In this document: positions 1 to 6,178 of the stretch, in pieces
How the letters are laid out: the number at the start of each line of letters is the position of its first letter
Numbering within the stretch: position 1 is the stretch's first letter
Source: Gammaproteobacteria bacterium
GTDB lineage: Bacteria; Pseudomonadota; Gammaproteobacteria; SZUA-229
Assembly: GCA_026998145.1 (NCBI GenBank)
Contig: JALTRC010000665.1
Span: 1 to 6,628 of the forward strand
DNA: 6,628 bases
Reading direction: 5' to 3'
Position numbers and translations under genes: made by a program
Notes under the pieces: generated by a model
Databases searched by the model: none
The model's input: the letters and a program-made list of their open reading frames with translations, nothing else
What the model was told of the DNA's origin: nothing

Positions 1-506
1 TCGATGGTGCCGGTGCTGGCCAGTTGATGACGAGCCAGTTTGGCAATAAGTAAAATATCATCCAGGGGCTTTTGCAGGTCGCGGCTGGCAGTATTTAAAA
101 ATTCGGTGTTCATGGTGGAGAGTTGTTTCAGACTTAATTGTGTCTGTATGCGTGCATGTAAAATGGGAAAATTAACCGGCTTGGTAATATAGTCATTAGC
201 GCCCACTTCCAGTGCTCGCACAATGCGTTGATCTTCATCGATGGCGGTAACCATAATAATAGGCAGTTCAACCATGGAGTATTGCTGGCGCAAGGTATGC
301 AGTACCTGTAGCCCCATAATTTCCGGCAGCATTATGTCCAGTAAAATTAAATCCGGTTTTTGCAGGGCAACCTGATCCAGTGCCTGCTGTCCATCTACCG
401 CATAACGTAAGTTATAGGATGGCGAGTCTAAACGGCGGGTCATTAAATCCCGGCTGAGTTCGTCATCCTCAACGATTAAAATATCCGTGATAGGTGAATA
501 GGCCAT
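1..506 (-). CDS. Response regulator receiver protein, possibly a hybrid with a degenerate HisKA segment (partial, 3' end off window)
   Basis: The ATG lies at 506-504 and 168 codons are visible before the gene runs off the left edge. Residues about 8-125 form a complete CheY-like receiver domain: acidic pair D14/D15 after the first strand (ILIVEDDE), phospho-acceptor D57 in LLDIMLPE, T87 in VTA, and K109 followed by P110 in the TKP motif. It should therefore accept phosphate from a histidine kinase in the cytoplasm. Residues about 131-161 resemble a histidine-kinase dimerisation helix of the type 'EFL..(S)H(E)L(R)TPL', but R142 (codon at 83-81) stands where the phosphorylated His should be (SRDLQKPL). 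No DNA-binding domain is visible, so the output is unknown. The start is preceded by a weak A-rich ribosome site, but it gives a canonical receiver N-terminus. A well-formed promoter lies about 110 nt upstream. Receiver assignment is sure; the rest of the architecture is inference. Confidence 0.9.
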   Translation of the reverse strand, partial: MAYSPITDILIVEDDELSRDLMTRRLDSPSYNLRYAVDGQQALDQVALQKPDLILLDIMLPEIMGLQVLHTLRQQYSMVELPIIMVTAIDEDQRIVRALEVGANDYITKPVNFPILHARIQTQLSLKQLSTMNTEFLNTASRDLQKPLDDILLIAKLARHQLASTGTI

Positions 507-530
507 AATCTTTTATTATTTTTTTTATGC

Positions 531-593
531 TGTGTAGCAGGCAGGCCTGTTAAGCAAGCTGTTGTCCATTTTTAAAAAAATGCAGGCTACACA
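531..593. repeat. Nested inverted repeat in the leader of the response-regulator gene
   Basis: TGTGTAGC at 531-538 is the perfect reverse complement of GCTACACA at 586-593. Inside it, CATTTTT at 567-573 and AAAAATG at 576-582 form a second perfect dyad with a 2-nt centre. If transcription starts near 617 on the minus strand, both lie in the roughly 110-nt untranslated leader. They could fold as a stem with an inner hairpin or form a DNA-level binding site. The inverted repeats are seen directly; any function is a guess. Confidence 0.45.
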
Positions 594-623
594 AATATTT
601 TATGTTTTTATTATTTTTTTCTA

Positions 624-653
624 ACTATATCCTTATAAGGCTTTTATTGACAA
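624..653 (-). promoter_or_regulatory. Predicted sigma70-type promoter of the response-regulator gene
   Basis: On the minus strand, TTGTCA (653-648, 5 of 6 matches to the -35 consensus) and TATAGT (629-624, 5 of 6 to the -10 consensus) are separated by 18 bp. This predicts a start near 617 and a leader of about 110 nt before the ATG at 506. The spacer contains the perfect palindrome CCTTATAAGG (631-640), placed where a repressor or MerR-like activator could act. No start site has been mapped, so this is a pattern-based call. Confidence 0.5.
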
Positions 654-694
654 GCTTATTTTAAAATCCTTCGGCAGTCAGTCTGTTATCGATA

Positions 695-703
695 TGTTAT
701 TAT
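695..703 (+). promoter_or_regulatory. Possible extended -10 promoter for aroC
   Basis: TG-T-TATTAT at 695-703 fits an extended -10 element (TGn plus 5 of 6 matches to TATAAT). The -35 region 17 bp upstream (CAGTCA, 675-680) is weak, which an extended -10 can offset. The predicted start near 710 would leave a leader of about 20 nt containing the GGGGA ribosome site of aroC. Confidence 0.35.
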
Positions 704-731
704 TGCTGCGAATCTGAATTGGGGAATACTT

Positions 732-1835
732 GTGTCTGGTAATACGATTGGTAAATTATTTACATTAACCACCGCTGGTGAAAGTCACGGCCCGGCATTG
801 CTGGGGATTGTAGATGGTTGCCCGCCGGGGCTGGAAATTTCCGAGGCGGATTTGCAAAAAGATCTGGATCGTCGTAAACCGGGTACCTCGCGGCACACCA
901 CCCAGCGCCGTGAACCGGATCAGGTAAAAATTCTTTCCGGCGTATTTGAAGGTAAAACCACCGGCACCCCCATTGGCCTGATGATTGAAAATATCGATCA
1001 GCGTTCCAAGGATTACGGCAATATTGCCAGCACCTTCCGCCCCGGTCATGCGGATTATACCTATACACAAAAATACGGCTTCCGGGATTACCGGGGGGGC
1101 GGTCGTTCATCGGCCCGGGAAACCGCCATGCGCGTAGCGGCCGGTGCTATCGCCAAAAAATATTTAAAAGACCAGTACGGTATTGAAATTCGCGGCTATC
1201 TGTCTCAGCTTGGGCCAATTAAAATCGAGCAGTTTGACTGGGATCAGGTGGAAAAAAATGCCTTTTTCTGCCCGGATGCAAATAAAGTGGCTGAAATGGA
1301 AGATTATATGGATGCTCTGCGTAAAGAGGGTAATTCGGTGGGGGCAAAAATTTCAGTGATTGCCACGGGTGTGCCGCCGGGTCTGGGAGAGCCGATTTTT
1401 GATCGCATGGATGCGGAAATCTCCTATGCCATGATGACCATTAATGCGGCCAAGGGCGTGGAAATTGGTGGTGGTTTTGATTGTGTGGCCGCCAAAGGCA
1501 CTGAATTTCGGGATGAAATCACACCTGAAGGTTTTTTAAGCAATCATGCGGGCGGTATTTTAGGAGGCATTACCTCCGGTCAGGATATTGTGGTGCATAC
1601 CGCATTCAAGCCCACATCCAGTATGCGTTTGCCAGGGCGCAGCGTGGATATAAATGGCGAGCCCATGGAAGTGGTGACTCACGGGCGTCATGATCCCTGC
1701 GTGGGGATTCGCGCCACGCCGATTGTGGAAGCCATGCTGGCGCTGGTGTTAATGGATCATATGCTGCGCTTCAGGGCTCAGTGTGGTGATGTGCAATGTG
1801 ATACGCCGGTCATTCCTGCCCAGGCGCCTGAATAA
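732..1835 (+). CDS. aroC: Chorismate synthase
   Basis: Chorismate synthase (EC 4.2.3.5) converts 5-enolpyruvylshikimate-3-phosphate to chorismate with loss of phosphate. It requires reduced FMN and is the last common step to aromatic amino acids, folate and quinones; the enzyme is a cytoplasmic homotetramer. The 367 residues match the usual length (about 360). All three family signatures are present: GESHG...DGCPPG (residues 16-33), GRSSARETAMR (124-134) and GRHDPCVGIRATPIVEAM (318-335). The two conserved catalytic histidines correspond to H19 (GESHG) and H106 (RPGHADYT). The start is GTG: MSGNTIGKLF is the standard family N-terminus, and GGGGA at 721-725 sits six bases upstream. The C-terminal tail after about residue 350 is variable and slightly extended. 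The gene is followed after 74 nt by an MFS permease on the same strand with no terminator between, so the two are probably co-transcribed. No defect is seen. Confidence 0.98.
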   Translation: MSGNTIGKLFTLTTAGESHGPALLGIVDGCPPGLEISEADLQKDLDRRKPGTSRHTTQRREPDQVKILSGVFEGKTTGTPIGLMIENIDQRSKDYGNIASTFRPGHADYTYTQKYGFRDYRGGGRSSARETAMRVAAGAIAKKYLKDQYGIEIRGYLSQLGPIKIEQFDWDQVEKNAFFCPDANKVAEMEDYMDALRKEGNSVGAKISVIATGVPPGLGEPIFDRMDAEISYAMMTINAAKGVEIGGGFDCVAAKGTEFRDEITPEGFLSNHAGGILGGITSGQDIVVHTAFKPTSSMRLPGRSVDINGEPMEVVTHGRHDPCVGIRATPIVEAMLALVLMDHMLRFRAQCGDVQCDTPVIPAQAPE

Positions 1836-1909
1836 AAAACGCCGGCTTGTTATGAGCAAGTGGCGCCAGGATGATCCCCGTTATGAAACCTCTAAGCTGT
1901 CCTTTCTAA

Positions 1910-3061
1910 ATGGCTAAAACCCCGCTGCCTTACTGGCGCCTGTCCACTTTTTATCTGTTCTATTTTGCCTCTCTGGGTGCGCTGGTTCCTTACTGGGGAT
2001 TGTATCTGCAATCCCTGGGATTTGATGGCCGGGCTATAGGTGAGCTGATGGCCATTATTATGGTCACAAAAATTATCGCCCCTTATATCTGGAGCTGGAT
2101 TGCCGATCATACAGGCAGGGGCATGATGATTATCCGCCTGGCTTCCGTGTGCGCACTCATCAGCTTTATCGGAATTTTCTGGGCGCTGACTTTCTGGTGG
2201 CTGGCACTGGTGATGATGCTGTTCAGTTTTTTCTGGAATGCCACATTGCCGCAATTTGAAGCTACTACCTTAAATCATCTGGGCAAGGATACCCACAAAT
2301 ACAGCGTGATCCGCTTATGGGGGTCTCTGGGTTTTATTTTGTCGGTGGCGGGCCTGGGGCAGGTGCTGGATCAGCAGTCGCTGGCGATTTTACCCTTTGT
2401 ATTGCTGAGTATTTTTTTATTAATCAGTTTGAGCAGTTTTATGGTGCCGGATGCTCAGGCCCAGGCTCATCAAAGTTCGCACGGTTCCATGCTGGAAGTG
2501 GTCAAACAGCCGGTGGTGATTGCATTGCTCAGTGTCTGTTTTCTGGCCCAGTTAAGCCACGGCCCTTATTACACTTTTTATTCCATTTACCTGAAAGACC
2601 ATCATTACAGCAGTGGCAGTATCGGCGCTTTATGGGCGCTGGGTGTGCTGGCGGAGATAGTGGTATTTTTCCTGATGGTGAGGCTAATGCCAAGATTTGG
2701 CGCACGCCATTTATTAATTTCCGCATTGCTGCTCACTTCCCTGCGCTGGTTGCTAATTGGGCATTTTGTTGACAATGCCGGGATTATTATTGCCGCTCAG
2801 TTATTACATGCGGCCAGTTTCGGATTGTACCATGCGGTGGCTATTGAGCTGATCCATCAATTATTTAAAGGGCGTTATCAGGGCAGGGGTCAGGCCCTGT
2901 ATTCCAGTGTCAGCTTTGGTGCAGGCGGTGCGCTGGGTAGTTATATGAGTGGTCTGTTCTGGGATCAGCTTGGTGCCACCATGGTGTTTAATCTGGCGGC
3001 TGTCGCTGCTTTGCTGGGAGCCTTTATCAGCTGGCGTTATATTGTGCTGGATAAAAATTGA
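1910..3061 (+). CDS. MFS permease of the HcaT/PPP-like (MFS_1-like) group
   Basis: This is an inner-membrane secondary transporter of 383 residues with a 12-helix pattern: hydrophobic segments begin near residue 12, a hydrophilic loop at about 180-200 separates the halves, and the last segment ends near 379. MFS-type features include the loop-2 motif ADHTGR (65-70), RLWGSLGF (135-142), HAASFGLYHA (300-309) and GRGQALYSSVSFGAGGALG (325-343). Together these recall the phenylpropionate permease group that includes HcaT, but the substrate cannot be inferred. An in-frame TAA lies immediately upstream of the ATG, so translation cannot begin earlier. N-terminal PYWRLSTFYLFYF fits the group, yet no convincing Shine-Dalgarno precedes it. 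Translation may depend on coupling to upstream translation. It probably shares an aroC transcript; an aroC-MFS order also occurs in other gammaproteobacteria such as Pseudomonas (from memory). MFS assignment is firm; subgroup is moderate. Confidence 0.88.
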   Translation: MAKTPLPYWRLSTFYLFYFASLGALVPYWGLYLQSLGFDGRAIGELMAIIMVTKIIAPYIWSWIADHTGRGMMIIRLASVCALISFIGIFWALTFWWLALVMMLFSFFWNATLPQFEATTLNHLGKDTHKYSVIRLWGSLGFILSVAGLGQVLDQQSLAILPFVLLSIFLLISLSSFMVPDAQAQAHQSSHGSMLEVVKQPVVIALLSVCFLAQLSHGPYYTFYSIYLKDHHYSSGSIGALWALGVLAEIVVFFLMVRLMPRFGARHLLISALLLTSLRWLLIGHFVDNAGIIIAAQLLHAASFGLYHAVAIELIHQLFKGRYQGRGQALYSSVSFGAGGALGSYMSGLFWDQLGATMVFNLAAVAALLGAFISWRYIVLDKN

Positions 3062-3109
3062 TGTATTTAACAGTCCGGGTTTTTGGCGAGTGTTTAGTAA
3101 AAATTTCAC

Positions 3110-3137
3110 TTTAAAGTTTTACAGCCTTCTTTATAAT
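3110..3137 (+). promoter_or_regulatory. Predicted sigma70-type promoter of the PEP-CTERM metalloprotease gene
   Basis: A perfect TATAAT (3132-3137) lies 16 bp downstream of TTTAAA (3110-3115, 4 of 6 matches to the -35 consensus). The predicted start is near 3144, giving a leader of about 30 nt. The -35 is embedded in a perfect 10-bp palindrome, ACTTTAAAGT (3108-3117), which may be an operator or chance in AT-rich DNA. The promoter also argues against translation from the ATG at 3136, which overlaps the -10 box. Confidence 0.55.
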
Positions 3138-3164
3138 GCGGCAAAAAATGATTATCACAACATT

Positions 3165-3169
3165 GGGGA
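3165..3169 (+). promoter_or_regulatory. Ribosome binding site that decides the metalloprotease start
   Basis: GGGGA sits five bases before the ATG at 3175 and is the same motif that precedes aroC. The in-frame ATGs at 3136 and 3148 have no such site, and the first overlaps the -10 box. Starting at 3175 also gives a clean signal peptide. Confidence 0.65.
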
Positions 3170-3174
3170 ACCAC

Positions 3175-4077
3175 ATGATACGGACAGGCTTATCGGCTGC
3201 TTTGGGCGGCGCAATTCTTTTATCCAGCAGTTTTTCTGCATCTGCCATTCAGATTGTACTGGACTATAGCTACGATACATCCGGCTTTTTTAGTGACCAG
3301 CTGCGTAAAGATTTGCTGCAAACAGCGGCCAGCACCTTAGGCTCTCGCTTATCTGATAACTTGTTGGCGATTGAATCGGCAGGCAGTAACACTTTTAATG
3401 CAGAATTTAATGACCCTGCAACAGGTGCCTCGGAGACGCAGTCTGCCTATAGTGTTGCCGGTGATACCATGGTGGTGTTTGTGGGTGGCCGCGATCTGGG
3501 CGGCACAACCCTGGGGCTGGGTGGCCCCGGTGGTTATTCGGCCAGTGGTACTTCCCAGACCTTTTTTGACACAGTAGCGGCCCGTGGTCAATCAGGTGCT
3601 CTGGATGCAAACCCATCTGACTTTGGTCCATGGGGTGGAGCTATTAGCTTTAATTCAACTTCAAACTGGTATTTTGATACGGATCTGACAACATCCGCGG
3701 ATATTCAGGGCAATGATTTTTACTCTGTTGCCCTGCATGAACTGGGGCATGTATTAGGCCTGGGTACCGCAGCTTCCTGGGATAGTCTGATTGATGCCAA
3801 CGGTAATCTGGTGGGAACCAATGTGGGCAGTGTTGCACTGGATGCCAGCCTGGGGCACTTTGCCGATGGTACAAGCAGTACGGTTAATGGTGTTGCACAG
3901 GAAGCGGCTATGTCGCCATCCATTACAACCGGTACGCGAAAGGAATTTACCGATCTGGATTTTGCCGCCTTAAGTGATATTGGCTGGCAGGTAACACCGG
4001 TACCGGTTCCGGCGGCAGTCTGGTTATTTGCTTCAGGCTTGCTGGGGCTGATAGGCGTTGCTCGTCGCAGAGCCTGA
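3175..4077 (+). CDS. Secreted HExxH zinc metalloprotease-like protein with PEP-CTERM (VPxPA-type) sorting tail
   Basis: Starting at the ATG at 3175 gives 300 residues. Residues 1-24 form a Sec signal peptide (MIRT, hydrophobic core, then SFSASA with likely cleavage after A24). HELGH at 188-192 followed by G195 is a zinc-protease motif: H188 and H192 bind zinc and E189 is the catalytic base. The metzincin HExxHxxGxxH third His is absent (T198 instead). The only other His in the mature protein is H228 in GHFADG, a plausible third ligand, and M246 in AMSP resembles a Met-turn; this layout recalls leishmanolysin-like enzymes. There are no cysteines. The C-terminus is a typical exosortase sorting signal: VPVP (276-279), a hydrophobic helix (about 280-295) and RRR (297-299). 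The protein is therefore expected to be exported, cleaved and surface-attached or released by an exosortase not encoded here. It has its own promoter and terminator. The substrate is unknown; protease activity is inferred from motifs. Confidence 0.85.
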   Translation: MIRTGLSAALGGAILLSSSFSASAIQIVLDYSYDTSGFFSDQLRKDLLQTAASTLGSRLSDNLLAIESAGSNTFNAEFNDPATGASETQSAYSVAGDTMVVFVGGRDLGGTTLGLGGPGGYSASGTSQTFFDTVAARGQSGALDANPSDFGPWGGAISFNSTSNWYFDTDLTTSADIQGNDFYSVALHELGHVLGLGTAASWDSLIDANGNLVGTNVGSVALDASLGHFADGTSSTVNGVAQEAAMSPSITTGTRKEFTDLDFAALSDIGWQVTPVPVPAAVWLFASGLLGLIGVARRRA

Positions 4078-4100
4078 GCTTAAGTGTTGTAACTAACTTG

Positions 4101-4129
4101 AAATGCCGGCTTTATTGCCGGCATTTTTT
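4101..4129 (+). terminator. Intrinsic terminator of the metalloprotease gene
   Basis: A perfect 10-bp stem (AAATGCCGGC at 4101-4110 and GCCGGCATTT at 4117-4126) closes a 6-nt TTTATT loop, with a run of six T at 4124-4129. It lies 23 nt after the metalloprotease stop. In the minus direction it also sits just beyond the stop of the chemoreceptor gene, but there the U tract is only three bases, so it mainly serves the plus strand and may slow convergent transcription. Confidence 0.92.
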
Positions 4130-4142
4130 ATGGAGGCTTAAA

Positions 4143-4592
4143 TCAGGTTTTAAAGTGAGCAATAATCTGTTGCAGATTTGTGGCAACTTTTTCGAGATTG
4201 GCTTCGGCCACTCGAATATCTTCTGTTCCCTGAGTGGTTTTTTCAGCGAGGGATCCTATGGATAATATATTCTGATTAATGCGCTGAGCCGTCTGGTTCT
4301 GTTCCTCGCTGGCACTCGACATTTGCGATAATATTTGATTGATCTGGGTAATCTCATCAGCAATTCCCCTGAGAGACTGGGATACCTGATTAACATGTTC
4401 ATTGTTTTCGTTAACCTGATTAAGCGCATCATTCATCACATTAACTGCATCACCTGAGCCAGATTGTAGGTTCTCAATTAAATTCTTTATCTGGTCAGTG
4501 GATTCCTGGGTGCGGCTGGCCAGGGTGCGAACCTCATCTGCCACAACTGCAAAACCACGGCCCTGTTCGCCGGCGCGCGCAGCCTCAATGGC
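4143..4592 (-). repeat. Paralogous repeat: 3' end of the complete chemoreceptor gene, matching 6179-6628
   Basis: This segment aligns colinearly and without gaps to 6179-6628 at an offset of 2036 bp, stop codon to stop codon. Similarity is strongest at the hairpin-tip end (for example around 4500-4592 versus 6536-6628), where substitutions are mostly at third codon positions. It reflects ancestral gene duplication and continues beyond the right edge. The direct orientation could in principle allow recombination between the copies. Confidence 0.8.
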
Positions 4593-6152
4593 GGCATTTA
4601 ATGCCAGCAGATTGGTCTGTTCGGAAATGCCGCGAATAACATCCAGCACAACGCCTATATTATTCGACTCATTTTCAAGATTCTGTATCACACTGGAAGC
4701 ATGGCCAAGGTTATCAACAAGCTGCCCCATACTGGTTAGTGCCTGACTGGACTTATGAGCGCCTGACTGAGCCTGCTCATTGGCGCGTTCAGCTGATTCA
4801 GCTGCAATATGTGCGCTTTGTGCAATGGAATTGGCTGTGCTGGTCATCTCATTCGCTGCCTGAGTGATCTGCTCTGTTTCAGCACGTTGTTGCTGGGCAT
4901 TGGCAGCTGTTTCATCGGTAACCGATTTTAGCTGGCGGGATGAGGCATCCAGCTCGCTGGATGCCTGCTTCATTTTATTGACCATCAGGCCAAGCTGGCT
5001 GGCAAAGGCATTGATGATTCGGGAAATAATGCCCACTTCACCGGCACGGTTTTCTTCAAGATTGATATTAAGATAGCCCTCTGACATGGACTGTAAATTA
5101 TTCTGTACTTCGGTAATCAGTGTTGTTACCTGCCGGGAACTGCTGACCCCAACCAGCAAACCAATAGCCAGAGCAATAACCAACAGGCCGATTAAAAATA
5201 CCTGAGTTTGATTGATGGCATCGATTAATTTCTGATTACCGTTATTTACCGTATTTTGCAATGTATCAACGATGTCATTAATGGACTGGTCAATTTTACT
5301 GGCCAGGGGTGATAGTTCACTTTTGATAAGTGCTGAATCAAGCCGCCACATACCTTTTTTTTCAAAGCCAAAAGCCATTTTCAGAGCACCGAAAAATGGC
5401 CCCCAGCGCATATCAATACTGCGTAGTGTTTTGGCCTGTTGTTCATTTAGTGAGGAAATAGAAGTCATCAGGCTTTTCATGGCTTTTTTATACTGTTTTA
5501 TATTTTGTTTTAGTTCTTTTTTGTATACCGGATTTTGTGTAGATAAATAAGAACTAAGAGCCGAAGAAATCATAATCCAGTTTTGGCGGGCATCAACCAG
5601 CAAACCAATCAAGATTTGATCTGGAGATGATTTGTTTTTTTCGGCGTTTGTAATATTACTGAACTGCTTCTGTACTTTTTTATAAACAGGAAAAAGGCTT
5701 TCATTGGATACTTTAACCGCCGGCATGTTTTCAACCGGATGCTGAATTAAATAATCCAGTCGATCCAGATGTTTGGCATAACTAATAAATAGTGCGTTAA
5801 GTTCATTCGCTTTTTGTTTAAGTGCTTCGTTGTTAATGTTTTCAGTAATGGTCTGGAGCTGTTTAAGTTGTTTTTCTACAGCGCTAATGCTTTGTTTGAA
5901 AACCTTTTCATTTTCCTTTGACTTATTGGCCATATAATATCCCAGTAATTTACTGGTGGCGTTGATGCTGCTTTTAAGCTCCAGTGCGGCAATCATGGCG
6001 GGCTGAGATTGTTGGGTAATGGTATTAGCCTGTTGTTCAACAGAACTGAATCGGAAAATGGCAGTAAAGGCAACTATAGCCATTAAGCCCAGGGTAGCTG
6101 AAAGGCCAGCCCATAAACGATGTTTAAGTGAAAGTTTTTTTAATGGATTCAT
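4143..6152 (-). CDS. Methyl-accepting chemotaxis protein (transmembrane chemoreceptor), complete
   Basis: This 669-residue chemoreceptor signals to CheA/CheW to control motility. Order of parts: cytoplasmic N-terminus, TM1 (about 13-34), a periplasmic region of about 280 residues rich in helix-forming sequence with no Cys, TM2 (about 317-337), a HAMP-like segment (about 338-392), and a long coiled-coil signalling domain. The hairpin tip carries the near-invariant block from EQTNLLALNAAIEAA (511-525) through AGEQGRGFAVVADEVRTLA (527-545). About 140 residues follow the tip and about the same precede it, which fits roughly 20 heptads per arm (40H class, by hand count). There is no NWETF-type C-terminal CheR tether. 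The large sensor region is bigger than a single four-helix bundle (about 150 residues) and could be a bimodular helical domain; the ligand is unknown. The HAMP segment lacks the usual early Pro. AGGT at 6160-6157 precedes the ATG, and the upstream chemoreceptor stops 26 nt away, so both are likely in one operon. Confidence 0.95.
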   Translation of the reverse strand: MNPLKKLSLKHRLWAGLSATLGLMAIVAFTAIFRFSSVEQQANTITQQSQPAMIAALELKSSINATSKLLGYYMANKSKENEKVFKQSISAVEKQLKQLQTITENINNEALKQKANELNALFISYAKHLDRLDYLIQHPVENMPAVKVSNESLFPVYKKVQKQFSNITNAEKNKSSPDQILIGLLVDARQNWIMISSALSSYLSTQNPVYKKELKQNIKQYKKAMKSLMTSISSLNEQQAKTLRSIDMRWGPFFGALKMAFGFEKKGMWRLDSALIKSELSPLASKIDQSINDIVDTLQNTVNNGNQKLIDAINQTQVFLIGLLVIALAIGLLVGVSSSRQVTTLITEVQNNLQSMSEGYLNINLEENRAGEVGIISRIINAFASQLGLMVNKMKQASSELDASSRQLKSVTDETAANAQQQRAETEQITQAANEMTSTANSIAQSAHIAAESAERANEQAQSGAHKSSQALTSMGQLVDNLGHASSVIQNLENESNNIGVVLDVIRGISEQTNLLALNAAIEAARAGEQGRGFAVVADEVRTLASRTQESTDQIKNLIENLQSGSGDAVNVMNDALNQVNENNEHVNQVSQSLRGIADEITQINQILSQMSSASEEQNQTAQRINQNILSIGSLAEKTTQGTEDIRVAEANLEKVATNLQQIIAHFKT

Positions 6153-6178
6153 GATTACCTGTCAATTACGGGTTTATG

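Noticed and set aside
647..652. Perfect TTGACA on the plus strand as the -35 of aroC
   Set aside because: No acceptable -10 lies 16-18 bp downstream (the sequence there is around CTTCGG); the overlapping minus-strand TTGTCA has a much better partner.
760..1110. Antisense open frames within aroC
   Set aside because: They lie opposite strongly conserved aroC coding sequence, have no ribosome site and show no recognisable protein features.
1841..1863. Weak hairpin after aroC (GCC..CTTG / CAAG..GGC) as a terminator
   Set aside because: The stem is interrupted by an asymmetric bulge and has no T tract; read-through into the permease gene is more likely.
3136..3174. Longer N-terminus of the metalloprotease from ATG 3136 or 3148
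   Set aside because: ATG 3136 overlaps the TATAAT box, neither codon has a ribosome site, and both would put extra residues before the signal peptide. ATG 3175 has GGGGA at proper spacing.
3481..3545. Gly-rich stretch of the metalloprotease as a tandem repeat or RTX-type repeat
   Set aside because: The GG pairs are irregular, with no repeating unit and no GGxGxDxxx nonapeptides.
4498..5550. Plus-strand open frames opposite the chemoreceptor gene
   Set aside because: They mirror the conserved signalling and sensor coding sequence on the other strand and have no independent support.
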